From NCBI GenBank assembly GCA_023399815.1, contig JAEWOJ010000018.1, positions 1-64,000 of the forward strand: 64,000 bases of DNA. The letters run 5' to 3'. The stretch is from Pseudomonadota bacterium (lineage in GTDB: Bacteria; Pseudomonadota; Gammaproteobacteria; Xanthomonadales; Xanthomonadaceae). Position numbers and translations under genes: made by a program. Numbering within the stretch: position 1 is the first letter of the stretch; every line of letters begins with the position of its first letter. Below the pieces are notes generated by a model. The model saw nothing but the letters and a program-made list of their open reading frames with translations. It was not told the DNA's origin and made no database searches. This document shows positions 8,765 to 18,299 of this stretch, one piece after another.

Positions 8765-9481
8765 TCACGCGCACCAGTGCACGCGCAGCTTCGGGCCGGG
8801 CGCGTCGATGGCGGCCAGCACCGGATAGCGCAGCACGTCGCCGGAGGCGAGCGCGGCTTCGAGCACGTCCAGCTTCTGCTGGCCGCGCAGCAGCAGCAGG
8901 CGCGCGCCGATCGAGGCCAGCCCGTGCGGGGTCAGGGTGATGCGCAGGTGCCAGTCCCTGGCGACCGGGCAGCCGCTGGCGTCCAGCGCGGCATAGGGCT
9001 TGGCGCTCTGCAGGGCGCGCCCGAGGTCGCGCGAGCCGGGGAACAGCGAGGCGGTATGCCCGTCGTTGCCCATGCCCAGCACCACCAGGGCAGCCGGCTG
9101 CGAATGCTCGGCCTGCAGGTTGGCGTCGTGCACGCACTCGGCCAGCGACTTGCCGATGCGCACCAGCGGATCGAAATGCGCGCCCTCGGCCAGGTTGAGG
9201 AAGCTGTGCCGCACCAGCCAGGCATTGCTGTCGCGGTCCTGCGGCGACAGCCAGCGCTCGTCGGCCAGGCCGACTTCCACGCGGGCCCATTCGAGCGGCT
9301 GCTCGGCCAGCATCTCGTACACCGGCGCCGGCGTGGTGCCGCCGGACAGCAGCATGCGCGCGCGGCCGCGCCGGTCGATCTCGTGGCCGAGGATCGTGGC
9401 CATTTCCCGGGCCACGCCCTCGGTCCATTCCTCCTCGTCGGAATGGCGGACCAGCGCGAGGCGGTCGGACAGGGCGTTCAT
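8765..9481 (-). CDS. pgl: 6-phosphogluconolactonase
   Basis: A 238-residue DevB-type lactonase that hydrolyses 6-phosphogluconolactone made by Zwf. Motifs are LSGGTTPAPVYEML, VGLADERWLSPQDRDSN and LGMGNDGHTASLFPGS, which hold the phosphosugar-binding and catalytic residues of the SOL/DevB family. The ATG at 9481 overlaps the glk stop by four bases (ATGA), indicating translational coupling. The ED genes are therefore arranged in pathway order apart from glk. Confidence 0.95.
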   Translation of the reverse strand: MNALSDRLALVRHSDEEEWTEGVAREMATILGHEIDRRGRARMLLSGGTTPAPVYEMLAEQPLEWARVEVGLADERWLSPQDRDSNAWLVRHSFLNLAEGAHFDPLVRIGKSLAECVHDANLQAEHSQPAALVVLGMGNDGHTASLFPGSRDLGRALQSAKPYAALDASGCPVARDWHLRITLTPHGLASIGARLLLLRGQQKLDVLEAALASGDVLRYPVLAAIDAPGPKLRVHWCA

Positions 9482-10485
9482 GCGGGGACTCCCGTGGGCG
9501 CCTGCTGCAGGTCCACCGCGTAGGCGGCGGCGCCGAGCAGGCCGGGGCAGGGGTGGATGATGGCCAGCGACGGCACCTTCGACAGGGTTGCGGTGAAGCG
9601 GCCCTTGTTCTCGAAGCAGCTGCGGAAGCCGGAATGCTGCAGCGGCCCGAGCAGCCGCGGCACCAGCCCGCCGGTGAGGAAGACGCCGTCCCACGCGCCC
9701 TGCACCAATACCGCATCGCCGGTGATGGCGCCGAAGATGTCCATGAATACCTCGATGGCGCGCATGGCGACCGGATCCCCCGCGGCGGCGCGTTCGCTGA
9801 CCTGCGCCGGCTGCAGCTGGCCCGGATCCTGCCCGGCGATCTCGCTCAGCGTGCGGTGCAGGTTGACCAGGCCGGGGCCGCAGATCAGCCGTTCGTTGGA
9901 CACGCGGCCGAACTGCTGGGTGAGGATTTCCAGGATGCGGATCTGCTCGGGCGTGCTCGGCGCGAAGCTGGCGTGGCCGCCCTCGGTCGCCAACGGATAG
10001 TAGCGGCCGTCGCGCACCACCAGTCCGCCGACCCCCAGCCCGGTGCCGGGACCGATCACGCAGTAATTGCGCGCCACGGAGGCCGCGGCCGGTTGCCAGC
10101 TGGCGCCGCCGATCTGCACCACGTCGTCCATCCGCAGCAGGGCCACGGACATGGCCTGGGCGACGAAGTCGTTGATCAAGTGCAGCCGCGACAGGCCCAG
10201 CTGCGCGGCGGTGCGCGAGCGCGAGATCACCCACGGATGGTTGGTGATGCGCGCCTCGTCCTCGTCCACGCGCCCGGCGACGGCGAACACGCCGCTGCGC
10301 ACGGTGACGCCATGCTCCTGCAGGTAGCAGGCGGCGGCATCGGCCAGCGAGGGGAAGTTCGCCACCGGGTATTCGCCGATGCTGCCCTGGTCGAGCGGAG
10401 CGGAGGCGGCGATGTCGGCCAGCGCGAAGCGCGCATTGGTGCCGCCGATGTCGGCGACCAGTACGTGTTCCGCGGTAGCGCTCAC
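9478..10485 (-). CDS. glk: Glucokinase
   Basis: A 335-residue bacterial glucokinase that phosphorylates glucose with ATP. The GTG start at 10485 overlaps the zwf stop (GTGA). It is preferred because VLVADIGGTNARFALAD, the N-terminal phosphate loop, follows within ten residues. Other motifs are LINDFVAQAMSV, VIGPGTGLGVGGLV and TEGGHASFAP, with GVFLTGGLVPRLL near the end. It is of the Glk family (PF02685), not the ROK family. It is coupled to both zwf and pgl by 4-bp overlaps. Confidence 0.95.
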   Translation of the reverse strand: MSATAEHVLVADIGGTNARFALADIAASAPLDQGSIGEYPVANFPSLADAAACYLQEHGVTVRSGVFAVAGRVDEDEARITNHPWVISRSRTAAQLGLSRLHLINDFVAQAMSVALLRMDDVVQIGGASWQPAAASVARNYCVIGPGTGLGVGGLVVRDGRYYPLATEGGHASFAPSTPEQIRILEILTQQFGRVSNERLICGPGLVNLHRTLSEIAGQDPGQLQPAQVSERAAAGDPVAMRAIEVFMDIFGAITGDAVLVQGAWDGVFLTGGLVPRLLGPLQHSGFRSCFENKGRFTATLSKVPSLAIIHPCPGLLGAAAYAVDLQQAPTGVPA

Positions 10486-11921
10486 AGCCCGGTTTCCGTG
10501 CGGTTGTCGGCGACGATGGCTTCGGGCAGGAAATGGCGGGCCTGCGCCGGCCCCCAGCTGCCGGCCGTGTAGGGTTCCATCGGCAGGTCGGCGGCCTTCC
10601 AGGCGTCGGCGACGCTGTCGATCCACGCCCATGCCGCGCGCACTTCGTCGTCGCGCACGAACAGGGCATGGTTGCCGTTGAAGGCGTCCAGGAACAGGCG
10701 CTCGTAGGCGATGCGGCGGTGCAGGCCGGTCGGCACCGACAGCTCCAGTTCCAGCGGCTGCAGTTCCAGCGCGCCCCATTCCGGGCCGGCCAGCGAACTC
10801 ATCAGCCCGAGCTGGATGTTCTCCTGCGGCTGCAGCTGGAAGCTCAGCCGGTTGGGCTGGGCCTGGCGCCGGTCCGGGCGCTCGAACAGCCAGTGCGTGA
10901 CCGGCTTGAGGTTGACCTCGATGCGGGTGGTGCGCTCGGGCAGGCGCTTGCCGGTGACCAGGTGGAACGGCACGCCGGCCCAGCGCCAGTTGTCGATGTG
11001 CGCGGTGACGCCGACGAAGGTCTCGGCCTCGCTGCCTTCCGGCGGCTGGTAGGCCTGCACCGGCTGGCCGCCGATGGTGCCGGCGGTGTAGCGGCCGCGC
11101 ACGCTGTCCTTGGCCGCGTGGCGGGCGTCGAGCGGGCGCAGCGCGCGCAGCACCTTGACCTTCTCGTCGCGGATGCGGTCGGCTTCCAGCGAGGCCGGCG
11201 GCTCCATCGCCACCAGGCACAGCAGCTGCAGGATGTGGCTCTGCACCATGTCGCGCATCGCGCCGGAGCGCGAGTAATAGGAGTCGCGGCCGTCCACGCC
11301 ATCGCTTTCGGCCACCATGATGTGCACCGACTCGATGTAGTTGCGGTTCCACACCGCCTCCAGCAGGGTGTTGCCGAAGCGCAGCGCCATCAGGTTCTGC
11401 ACCGCCGCCTTGCCCAGGTAGTGGTCGATGCGGAACACGCGGTCCTCGTCGATCAGCTTGCCGATCGCCCGCAGGATTTCCTCGGCGCTGGCGCTGTCCG
11501 AGCCGATCGGCTTCTCCAGCATCAGCCGGTGCGGCGCGGCCAGCGCGCCGCCCAGCGCCAGGCCCTCGCAGGTGGAGATGTACAGGCCCGGCGGGATCGA
11601 CAGGTAGCTCACGCAGCGGCGGTCGGTGAGTTCGCGCACCGCGTCGGCGATCGATGCCGGGTCGCGCAGGTCCACCGAGCGGTAGTCGATGCGGCGCAGC
11701 AGGTTGTTGATGTCGTCCTGGCTGGCCTGCGGCAGCGCCTGCTCCAGGCGCGGCCGCAGGATGTCGCGGAACTTCTCGGTGTCATGCGGCGACAGCGCCA
11801 TCGCGCGCACCCGGAAATCCTCGGGGAGCAGGCCGTCGCCCAGCAGTCGCAACAGGGAAGGGAACAGGTAGCGCTGGGCCAGATCGCCTGTGGCACCGAA
11901 CAGGAGGAGGGTGTCGTGCAT
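10482..11921 (-). CDS. zwf: Glucose-6-phosphate dehydrogenase
   Basis: A 479-residue enzyme that oxidises glucose-6-phosphate to 6-phosphogluconolactone with NAD(P)+. The nucleotide-binding opening is LFGATGDLAQRYLFPSLLRL. The active-site motif is FRIDHYLGKAAVQN. The start at 11921 (MHDTLLLFGATG) places the Rossmann strand at the N-terminus as in relatives. An in-frame ATG at 11948 would add nine residues and cannot be excluded, as neither start has a strong ribosome site. It is the first gene of the ED operon and divergent from the ABC ATPase. Confidence 0.96.
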   Translation of the reverse strand: MHDTLLLFGATGDLAQRYLFPSLLRLLGDGLLPEDFRVRAMALSPHDTEKFRDILRPRLEQALPQASQDDINNLLRRIDYRSVDLRDPASIADAVRELTDRRCVSYLSIPPGLYISTCEGLALGGALAAPHRLMLEKPIGSDSASAEEILRAIGKLIDEDRVFRIDHYLGKAAVQNLMALRFGNTLLEAVWNRNYIESVHIMVAESDGVDGRDSYYSRSGAMRDMVQSHILQLLCLVAMEPPASLEADRIRDEKVKVLRALRPLDARHAAKDSVRGRYTAGTIGGQPVQAYQPPEGSEAETFVGVTAHIDNWRWAGVPFHLVTGKRLPERTTRIEVNLKPVTHWLFERPDRRQAQPNRLSFQLQPQENIQLGLMSSLAGPEWGALELQPLELELSVPTGLHRRIAYERLFLDAFNGNHALFVRDDEVRAAWAWIDSVADAWKAADLPMEPYTAGSWGPAQARHFLPEAIVADNRTETGL

Positions 11922-12120
11922 GGCTCGAGTTTCGTGTTCTGGTGACATCGTTGTCAATCGCCCTTCACTGAAGTTCTGGTTGTCGTCCGACGGGGGGGCC
12001 ATGGCCTCGGCCACCGCCCGTTCGCGGCATCGGGAAAGCGTGGCGCGGAAGAAGATCGGCACCTGTTGTGGCAAGGCGCCGAGGCTTCCATGGTCGAGAC
12101 CGGGAGCCGTTGATGGTGCC

Positions 12121-12140
12121 ATGGGAAAACGTTTGCGTGG
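12121..12140. promoter_or_regulatory. Candidate LacI-family operator in the zwf / ABC-ATPase divergent region
   Basis: GGGAAAACGTTTGCGT contains a central AAACGTTT palindrome (12127-12134) with partial outer symmetry. It is the kind of core bound by LacI/GalR regulators of sugar genes. It sits between the divergent zwf and sugar-type ABC ATPase starts. No LacI gene lies in the window, so the regulator is unknown. Confidence 0.35.
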
Positions 12141-12213
12141 CAGAATGTTTCCACTGTATTCGTATTCGAAAGCGGCTGCCCCGGCGGCGCGATCGAGATG
12201 ATTGGGGCAGCCG

Positions 12214-13308
12214 ATGGCGAACGTGCGGTTCGATGAGGTGCGCAAGGTCTACGACAACGGCCAGGTGGCCGTGCACGGGGCCAGCTTCGAGATCGCCGAC
12301 GGCGAGTTGATGGTGCTGGTGGGGCCGTCGGGCTGCGGCAAGTCCACACTGCTGCGGATGGTGGCGGGGCTGGAGGAGATCAGCGCCGGCACGCTGTCCA
12401 TCGGCGGGCGCGTGGTCAACGACGTTGCGCCGATGGACCGCGACATCGCGATGGTGTTCCAGAACTATGCGCTGTACCCGCACATGACCGTGGCCGAGAA
12501 CCTGGCCTTCGGCCTGAAGCTGCGTGGCCACGGCAAGGCCGAGGTCGCGCGGCGCGTGCAGGCGGCGGCCGACATGCTGGGGCTGGCCGGGATGCTCGAC
12601 AAGCTGCCGCGGGCGATGTCCGGCGGCCAGCGCCAGCGCGTGGCGCTGGGCCGGGCGCTGGTGCGCGAGCCGGCGGTGTTCCTGCTCGACGAACCGCTGT
12701 CCAACCTCGACGCCAAGCTGCGCCATTCGGTGCGCACCGAGATCGCGCAGCTGCACCGCACGCTGGGCACGACGATGATCTACGTGACCCACGACCAGGT
12801 CGAGGCGATGACGCTGGGCCAGCGCATCGTGGTGCTCAACGACGGCGTGATCCAGCAGATCGACACGCCGATGGCGCTGTACGAGCGCCCGGCCAACCTG
12901 TTCGTCGCCGGCTTCCTGGGCAGTCCGGCGATGAACACGCTCAAGGGACGGCTGCAGGCCGCGGCGGACGGGCAGGTCGAGCTGGACGTGGGCGAGGGCT
13001 GGCGGGTGCCGCTGGGCCGCCCTGCGGTACCCGCGGGCGCGGCCGGGCGCGAGGTGGTGGTCGGCATCCGCCCGGAGCACCTGCAGCCGGGCGGCGGCGG
13101 GACGGCATTCGAGGCGGTCATCGAGAGCATCGAGCCGGTCGGCAACGAGATGTTCGTGAACCTGCGCCACGGCCCGCGGCCGCTGGTGATGCGGGTGCCG
13201 CCGCAGGCGCTGCCGGCGGTGGGCGAGGGGATCGCCGTGGCGGTCGCGTCCGCGGCCCTGCACTTCTTCGACGCGGCCAGCGGCATGCGCCTGGAGCCGG
13301 CGGGCTGA
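12214..13308 (+). CDS. Sugar ABC transporter ATP-binding protein (UgpC/MsmK-type)
   Basis: A 364-residue ATPase of the CUT1 carbohydrate-importer class. Walker A is GPSGCGKST, the signature MSGGQRQRVALGRAL, Walker B FLLDEPLSNLDAKL, and the switch histidine is in YVTHDQVEAMTLG. Residues about 240-360 form the OB-like TOBE regulatory domain (VVGIRPEHLQPGG). A TTG at 12202 would add four residues. The ATG at 12214 is preferred. No permease or binding protein is adjacent. Such ATPases often serve several importers, so the substrate cannot be read here, but the divergent pairing with the glucose operon fits a sugar role. Confidence 0.92.
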   Translation: MANVRFDEVRKVYDNGQVAVHGASFEIADGELMVLVGPSGCGKSTLLRMVAGLEEISAGTLSIGGRVVNDVAPMDRDIAMVFQNYALYPHMTVAENLAFGLKLRGHGKAEVARRVQAAADMLGLAGMLDKLPRAMSGGQRQRVALGRALVREPAVFLLDEPLSNLDAKLRHSVRTEIAQLHRTLGTTMIYVTHDQVEAMTLGQRIVVLNDGVIQQIDTPMALYERPANLFVAGFLGSPAMNTLKGRLQAAADGQVELDVGEGWRVPLGRPAVPAGAAGREVVVGIRPEHLQPGGGGTAFEAVIESIEPVGNEMFVNLRHGPRPLVMRVPPQALPAVGEGIAVAVASAALHFFDAASGMRLEPAG

Positions 13309-13318
13309 TCAGCGTCTC

Positions 13319-14179
13319 TCAGCGTGCCAGGCCGTCGAGCAGGTCGAGGCGGTCGGCCTTTTCGCCGCCCACTTCCAGTTCGCCGCCGGGCAGTTCCAGC
13401 GGCAGCACCGCCAGCGCCAGCGTGCCGGCGCTGCTGGCGACGGTGCCGACGCCTGCGCCGGCCTGCGTCACCGCGTCGCCGGCAGTGCTGGCAAGGGCAG
13501 TGCGCAGCAGCGCCAGCGAGCGCTTGGCCTTGCCCAGGAAATGGGTGCGGGCAACGATTTCCTGGCCGGGGTAGCAGCCCTTCTTCACGCTGTAGGCCGA
13601 CAGGCGATCCAGTCCCAGCTGCTGCGGCGTCCACTGCTCGCGCTGCGACGCGTCCAGCCGCGGCAACCCGAAGCGCAGGTCCGACTGGCGCCAGGCCAGT
13701 TCCGCGGCGTCTTCATGCGGGGCATTGCCCGCATCGACCAGGCGCAGCGTGCGTGGATGCGCCGCGCTGCCGACGTCCAGTTCGATCGCGCCATCGTCCA
13801 GGCGGGCGAGCGCCGCGCCGCGGGCGAGGGCAGGAGGCTGGAAGGCGACCTCGACGGTGCCGGTTCCGGGCGGGGCGATGACGACCTTGCGGCGGAACAC
13901 GAAGCGCCGCAGCTGTTCGGCCATCGCCTCGACGCCGCCGTCGTGGCACACCAGCAGCAGGCTCTCCGCGTCCAGGCGCAGCAGCTGGAAGATCGCCAGC
14001 ACGCGTCCCTTGGCGGTCAGCCAGGCGCTCCATTGCCACTGACCGTCGGCCAGCGATGCCACGTCGTTGGCGAACTGGGCCTGGGCGAAGGCGACCGCAT
14101 CCGGGCCGGAAAGGGCCAGCACCTGCGGCTGGCGCACTGTGCGCAAACCGCTGAAAAGAGGGGCGAGGTTGTCAGACAC
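13319..14179 (-). CDS. ygfZ: YgfZ/GcvT-related folate-binding protein
   Basis: A protein of about 286 residues of the COG0354 family, which supports Fe-S cluster enzymes with the help of a folate. The family signature KGCYPGQEIVAR is present (E. coli YgfZ has the same K-G-C-Y-x-G-Q). The start chosen is a GTG at 14179 (VSDNLAPLF). Longer frames would run into the divergent SDHAF4-like gene. Its place beside the succinate dehydrogenase genes, an Fe-S enzyme, makes sense. Confidence 0.9.
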   Translation of the reverse strand: MSDNLAPLFSGLRTVRQPQVLALSGPDAVAFAQAQFANDVASLADGQWQWSAWLTAKGRVLAIFQLLRLDAESLLLVCHDGGVEAMAEQLRRFVFRRKVVIAPPGTGTVEVAFQPPALARGAALARLDDGAIELDVGSAAHPRTLRLVDAGNAPHEDAAELAWRQSDLRFGLPRLDASQREQWTPQQLGLDRLSAYSVKKGCYPGQEIVARTHFLGKAKRSLALLRTALASTAGDAVTQAGAGVGTVASSAGTLALAVLPLELPGGELEVGGEKADRLDLLDGLAR

Positions 14180-14218
14180 GTGAACGGGGACTAAAATTTG
14201 TGCGTTGCGAGACCGACC

Positions 14219-14392
14219 ATGATAGGCCAAACAACCCCCACTCCCGAGAACGGAACCGAAGCCAAGCCGGAGCCGGAGAAGCAGCCGCTTCCCGATGCCG
14301 GATCGGTGCCGCAGGAAATCGGCGGACGCGGCGGACTTGATCCGGTGCGTTACGGCGATTGGGAGAAAAACGGTCGCTGCATCGATTTCTGA
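14219..14392 (+). CDS. SDHAF4-like succinate dehydrogenase assembly factor (DUF1674)
   Basis: A 57-residue protein with a flexible Pro/Glu-rich N-terminus and the family C-terminus RYGDWEKNGRCIDF, preceded by GGRGGLDP. This matches mitochondrial SDHAF4, which binds the flavinylated SdhA subunit before assembly. The ATG at 14219 gives the shortest form that keeps the whole domain. It lies 53 bp before sdhC and is likely the first gene of the succinate dehydrogenase operon. It shares a promoter gap of about 40 bp with the divergent ygfZ. Confidence 0.9.
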   Translation: MIGQTTPTPENGTEAKPEPEKQPLPDAGSVPQEIGGRGGLDPVRYGDWEKNGRCIDF

Positions 14393-14445
14393 GCAGCGTC
14401 AGCCAACGCGGCAACCGCCGCCCAGCCGAGATAACGAGTCAGCGA

Positions 14446-14841
14446 ATGGCGAACAGACCCCGCCCCCTTTCTCCGCACCTGCAGGTGTATCGCTGGCAGA
14501 TCCAGATGGCCACCTCGATCCTGCATCGAGCCACCGGCATCGTTCTGTCCGTCGGAGCCCTGATCATTGCCGGCGGCCTGCTCGCCCTGATGATGGGCCC
14601 CGAGTCCTGGAACTGCTTCACCACCCACGCCAGCGCGTGGTACGGCAAGGTGATCCTGTTCGGCTGGACCTGGTGCTTCGCCTACCACCTGTGCAACGGC
14701 ATCCGCCACATCATCCAGGACTTCGCCATCGGCTACAGCAAGCCGGCCTTCATCCGCAGCAGCTGGCTGTCGGTGATCGGCTCGCTGGTCGTCACCGTGC
14801 TGGTCTGGGCCTACGTCTGCTGCTTCGGAGGCGCCGCATGA
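14446..14841 (+). CDS. sdhC: Succinate dehydrogenase cytochrome b556 subunit
   Basis: A 131-residue membrane anchor of complex II with three transmembrane helices. It begins MANRPRPLSPHLQVYRWQ, the normal SdhC opening. The heme/quinone region SILHRATGIVLSVG and the heme-ligand motif YHLCNGIRHIIQD are present. The start at 14446 drops 29 unneeded residues of a longer frame. Its stop overlaps the sdhD start by four bases. Confidence 0.95.
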   Translation: MANRPRPLSPHLQVYRWQIQMATSILHRATGIVLSVGALIIAGGLLALMMGPESWNCFTTHASAWYGKVILFGWTWCFAYHLCNGIRHIIQDFAIGYSKPAFIRSSWLSVIGSLVVTVLVWAYVCCFGGAA

Positions 14842-15221
14842 GCAACTTCCGCACCCCTCTGAAGAATGCCCGCGGCCTCGGCAGCGCCAAGTCAGGCACC
14901 GAGCACTTCATCCACCAGCGCCTGACCGCCACCGCGCTGGTATTCCTGACCGTCTGGTTCCTGTGCCTGGTGCTGAGCCTGATCGGCGCCGACTACGTCA
15001 CCGCCGTGACCGTGGTGAGCCGGCCGTGGAACGCGATCCTGCTGGTCGGTTTCCTCGTCGCCATGTTCTGGCACGCGCAGCTCGGCCTGCAGGTCGTGCT
15101 GGAGGATTACATCCACAACTCGTTGCTGGCCCTGGCATTGCAGACCACGGTCAAGTTCGTCGCCGTGCTCGGCGCGATCGTCAGCATCTTCGCGGTCGCC
15201 CGCGTCGCGCTTGGGAACTGA
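14838..15221 (+). CDS. sdhD: Succinate dehydrogenase hydrophobic membrane anchor
   Basis: A 127-residue second membrane anchor of complex II. The N-terminal FIHQRLTATALVFLTVWF and the helix with WHAQLGLQVVLEDYIH carry the residues expected to hold quinone and heme b. Three transmembrane helices are visible. The ATG at 14838 sits inside the sdhC stop (ATGA). sdhA follows after three bases, so the four genes are tightly coupled. Confidence 0.95.
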   Translation: MSNFRTPLKNARGLGSAKSGTEHFIHQRLTATALVFLTVWFLCLVLSLIGADYVTAVTVVSRPWNAILLVGFLVAMFWHAQLGLQVVLEDYIHNSLLALALQTTVKFVAVLGAIVSIFAVARVALGN

Positions 15222-15224
15222 TAC

Positions 15225-17015
15225 ATGTCCGCTTACAACATTACTGAACACAGGGTCGACATGGTGGTCGTCGGCGCCGGCGGCGCCGGCCTGCGCGCGA
15301 CCTTCGGCCTGGCCCAGAAGGGCCTGCAGACCGTCTGCATCACCAAGGTCTTCCCGACCCGCTCGCACACCGTGGCCGCGCAGGGCGGCATTGCCGCCGC
15401 ACTGGCGAACATGGGCGAGGACGACTGGCGCTACCACTACTACGACACCATCAAGGGCGGCGACTGGCTGGGCGACCAGGACGCCATCGAGTACATGTGC
15501 CGCGAGGCCATCCCGTCGGTGATCGAACTGGAGCACTACGGCGTTCCGTTCTCGCGCACCGAGGACGGCAAGATCTACCAGCGCCCGTTCGGCGGCATGA
15601 CCACCAAGTACGGCGAAGGCCCGTCCGCGCAGCGTACCTGCGCCGCCGCCGACCGCACCGGCCACGCCATGCTGCACACGCTGTACCAGCAGTCGCTGGC
15701 CCACAACGCGCGCTTCATGATCGAGTACTTCGCGCTCGACCTGATCTTCGACGAGGAAGGCGTCTGCCGCGGCGTGCTCGCCCTGGACATGGCCGAGGGC
15801 ACCCTGCACCTGTTCCGCGCCCACGGCGTGGTGCTGGCCACCGGCGGCTACGGCCGTGCCTACTTCAGCGCCACCTCGGCGCACACCTGCACCGGCGACG
15901 GCGGCGGCCTCGTGGCCCGCGCCGGCCTGCCGCTGCAGGACATGGAGTTCGTGCAGTTCCACCCGACCGGCATCTACGGCGCCGGCTGCCTGATCACCGA
16001 AGGCGTGCGCGGCGAAGGCGGCATCCTGCGCAATGCCAGCGGCGAGCGCTTCATGGAACGCTACGCCCCGCACTACAAGGACCTGGCCTCGCGCGACGTG
16101 GTCAGCCGTTCGATGACCATCGAGATCCGCGAAGGCCGCGGCGTCGGCGAGCACAAGGACCACATCCTGCTCGACCTGACCCACCTCGGCCCGGGCGTGA
16201 TCGAGGACAAGCTGCCGGGCATCGCCGAAAGCGCCCGCATCTTCGCCGGCGTCGACGTGACCAAGCAGCCGATCCCGGTGATCCCGACCGTGCACTACAA
16301 CATGGGCGGCATCCCGACCAACTACCACGGCGAAGTGGTGCGCAAGGTCGGCGACAACCCCGATGCGGTGGTGCCGGGTCTGTACGCCATCGGCGAGGCC
16401 GCCTGCGTGTCGGTGCACGGCGGCAACCGCCTGGGCTCCAACTCGCTGCTCGACCTGGTGGTGTTCGGCCGCGCCGTGGCCAACCGCTGCGCCGAGACCA
16501 TCAAGCCGGGCGCGCCGCACAAGACCCTGGCCTCCGACGCCTGCGACAAGGCGCTGGGCCTGCTGGACAAGCTGCGCCACGCCAACGGCGACACCCCGAC
16601 CGCGGTCATCCGCGACCGCATGCAGCGCACGATGCAGGCCGACGCGGCGGTGTTCCGCACCAGCAAGACCCTGGCCGAAGGCTGCGAGAAGATGGCCGAG
16701 GTGTTCGATTCGTTCCAGGACGTCAAGGTTTCCGACCGCTCGCTGGTCTGGAACTCGGACCTGATCGAGACCTATGAACTGAACAACCTGCTGCTCAACG
16801 CGGTGGCGACGATCAACTCGGCCGAGCAGCGCCACGAGAGTCGCGGCGCCCACGCCCACGAGGACTACCCCGAGCGCGACGACGTCAACTGGATGAAGCA
16901 CACGCTGGTCACCGTCGACGAGAAGGGCAAGTGCAGCTTCGACTACCGTCCGGTGCACATGTACACGCTCACCGACGACGTCGCCGTCGTGCCGCCGAAG
17001 CCGCGCGTCTACTGA
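15225..17015 (+). CDS. sdhA: Succinate dehydrogenase flavoprotein subunit
   Basis: A 596-residue catalytic subunit that oxidises succinate to fumarate. The Rossmann motif is VVGAGGAGL (residues 15-23). The FAD-linking histidine is His48 in [10 protein letters not shown]. The substrate loop [21 protein letters not shown] and the late motif [19 protein letters not shown] are intact. Covalent flavin attachment should depend on SdhE, encoded at 18045, and possibly on the SDHAF4-like factor at 14219. Confidence 0.98.
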   Translation: MSAYNITEHRVDMVVVGAGGAGLRATFGLAQKGLQTVCITKVFPTRSHTVAAQGGIAAALANMGEDDWRYHYYDTIKGGDWLGDQDAIEYMCREAIPSVIELEHYGVPFSRTEDGKIYQRPFGGMTTKYGEGPSAQRTCAAADRTGHAMLHTLYQQSLAHNARFMIEYFALDLIFDEEGVCRGVLALDMAEGTLHLFRAHGVVLATGGYGRAYFSATSAHTCTGDGGGLVARAGLPLQDMEFVQFHPTGIYGAGCLITEGVRGEGGILRNASGERFMERYAPHYKDLASRDVVSRSMTIEIREGRGVGEHKDHILLDLTHLGPGVIEDKLPGIAESARIFAGVDVTKQPIPVIPTVHYNMGGIPTNYHGEVVRKVGDNPDAVVPGLYAIGEAACVSVHGGNRLGSNSLLDLVVFGRAVANRCAETIKPGAPHKTLASDACDKALGLLDKLRHANGDTPTAVIRDRMQRTMQADAAVFRTSKTLAEGCEKMAEVFDSFQDVKVSDRSLVWNSDLIETYELNNLLLNAVATINSAEQRHESRGAHAHEDYPERDDVNWMKHTLVTVDEKGKCSFDYRPVHMYTLTDDVAVVPPKPRVY

Positions 17016-17033
17016 TCCGGGGAACCTACGAAC

Positions 17034-17819
17034 ATGGCTGAATTTGCACTTCCGAAGAACTCCCGGATCACCCAGGGCAAGCACTTCCCCGCCAAGAGCG
17101 GCGGGAAGAACCTGCGCACCTTCAAGATCTACCGCTGGAGTCCGGACGACGACCAGAACCCGCGCACCGACACCTACGAGATCGACCTGGACAGCTGCGG
17201 CCCGATGGTCCTGGACGCGCTGGTCAAGATCAAGAACGAGGTCGACCCGACCCTGACCTTCCGCCGTTCGTGCCGCGAGGGCATCTGCGGTTCGTGCGCG
17301 ATGAACATCGACGGCACCAACACGCTGGCCTGCACCCGCGCCATCAGCGACTGCGGCAAGGCCGAGGTGCCGATCTACCCGCTGCCGCACATGGACGTGG
17401 TCAAGGATCTGGTGCCGGACCTGACCCACTTCTACGCGCAGTACGCCTCGATCAAGCCGTGGATCCGCACCCAGACCCCGGCGCCGTCGGATCGCGAGCG
17501 CCTGCAGTCGCCGGAAGACCGCAAGAAGCTCGACGGCCTGTACGAGTGCATCCTGTGCGCCTGCTGCTCGACCTCGTGCCCGAGCTACTGGTGGAACGGC
17601 GAGCGCTACCTGGGGCCGGCGATCCTGCTGCAGGCCTACCGCTGGATCATCGACTCTCGCGACGAGGACACCGGTGCGCGCCTGGACGACCTGGAAGACC
17701 CGTTCAAGCTGTACCGCTGCCACACCATCATGAACTGCGCCCGGACCTGCCCGAAGGGCCTGAACCCGGCGCTGGCGATCGCCGAGATCAAGAAGCTGAT
17801 GATGGCGCGCCGTGCCTGA
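17034..17819 (+). CDS. sdhB: Succinate dehydrogenase iron-sulfur subunit
   Basis: A 261-residue electron-transfer subunit. The [2Fe-2S] cysteines are in [12 protein letters not shown] plus a later NTLAC. The [4Fe-4S] and [3Fe-4S] motifs are [17 protein letters not shown] and [14 protein letters not shown]. It lies 18 bp after sdhA. A repeat of about 210 bp separates it from sdhE. Confidence 0.98.
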   Translation: MAEFALPKNSRITQGKHFPAKSGGKNLRTFKIYRWSPDDDQNPRTDTYEIDLDSCGPMVLDALVKIKNEVDPTLTFRRSCREGICGSCAMNIDGTNTLACTRAISDCGKAEVPIYPLPHMDVVKDLVPDLTHFYAQYASIKPWIRTQTPAPSDRERLQSPEDRKKLDGLYECILCACCSTSCPSYWWNGERYLGPAILLQAYRWIIDSRDEDTGARLDDLEDPFKLYRCHTIMNCARTCPKGLNPALAIAEIKKLMMARRA

Positions 17820-17824
17820 CGCAT

Positions 17825-18034
17825 GCTTTTCCCTTCTCCCTTCGGGAGACAAAACGGCAGGAATGCCGTTCTGCACGGCGAAGCCGCCCGAAGGGTGAGG
17901 CACAGGGATGTGCCGAATGCAGGTTCCCGAAGGGGCGGATGGGGGTACGGGCGAAGCCTGGTGCAATCAATTCCGCAGGAGCTTCGCTCCGAACCCTCAC
18001 CCCAACCCCTCTCCCGATGGGAGAGGGGCTTTAG
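17825..18034. repeat. Mosaic palindromic repeat (copy 2) between sdhB and sdhE
   Basis: The element starts CCCTTCTCCCTTCGGGAG and ends CCCCTCTCCC..GGGAGAGGGG with CACCCCAACC before it. Internal blocks include GAAGGGGCGGATG and GGTACGGGCGAAGCC. It fills almost the entire sdhB-sdhE gap, ending 10 bp before the sdhE start. The terminal GGGAGAGGGG could bring a Shine-Dalgarno-like sequence to sdhE, though it is distant. Confidence 0.8.
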
Positions 18035-18044
18035 CTTCCGGCGC

Positions 18045-18299
18045 ATGCACACCGAAGACGACATCGAACTGAAGAAGCTGCGCTGGCGCTGCCGCCGCGG
18101 CATGCGCGAGCTGGACCAGCTGTTCGGCCGCTATCTCGACCAGCGCTGGGGGCAGGCGCCGGCGGCCGAGCGCGCGGTTTTCCTACTGCTGCTGGAAACC
18201 GAGGACGACAAGCTGTGGCGCTGGTCCATGGGCTACGAGGCCTGTCCCGATGCGTCGCAGGCAACCCTGCTGGAATACATCCGCGCCCTTCCGCTGTGA
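18045..18299 (+). CDS. sdhE: FAD assembly factor SdhE
   Basis: An 84-residue protein of the SdhE/SDHAF2 (YgfY) family, needed for covalent flavin attachment to SdhA. The essential RGxxE motif is R18-G-M-R-E22 in RRGMRELDQ. The start [19 protein letters not shown] is typical. Longer frames read the upstream repeat. It overlaps ygfX and follows sdhB in the same direction. Confidence 0.95.
   Translation: MHTEDDIELKKLRWRCRRGMRELDQLFGRYLDQRWGQAPAAERAVFLLLLETEDDKLWRWSMGYEACPDASQATLLEYIRALPL

Noticed and set aside
6697..8940. A plus-strand open frame of 747 codons opposite edd
   Set aside because: Antisense shadow. edd is complete on the minus strand.
14892..17966. A minus-strand open frame of 1024 codons opposite sdhD-sdhA-sdhB
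   Set aside because: Same antisense artefact. Composition is rich in His, Val and Gln, and the sdh genes are certain.
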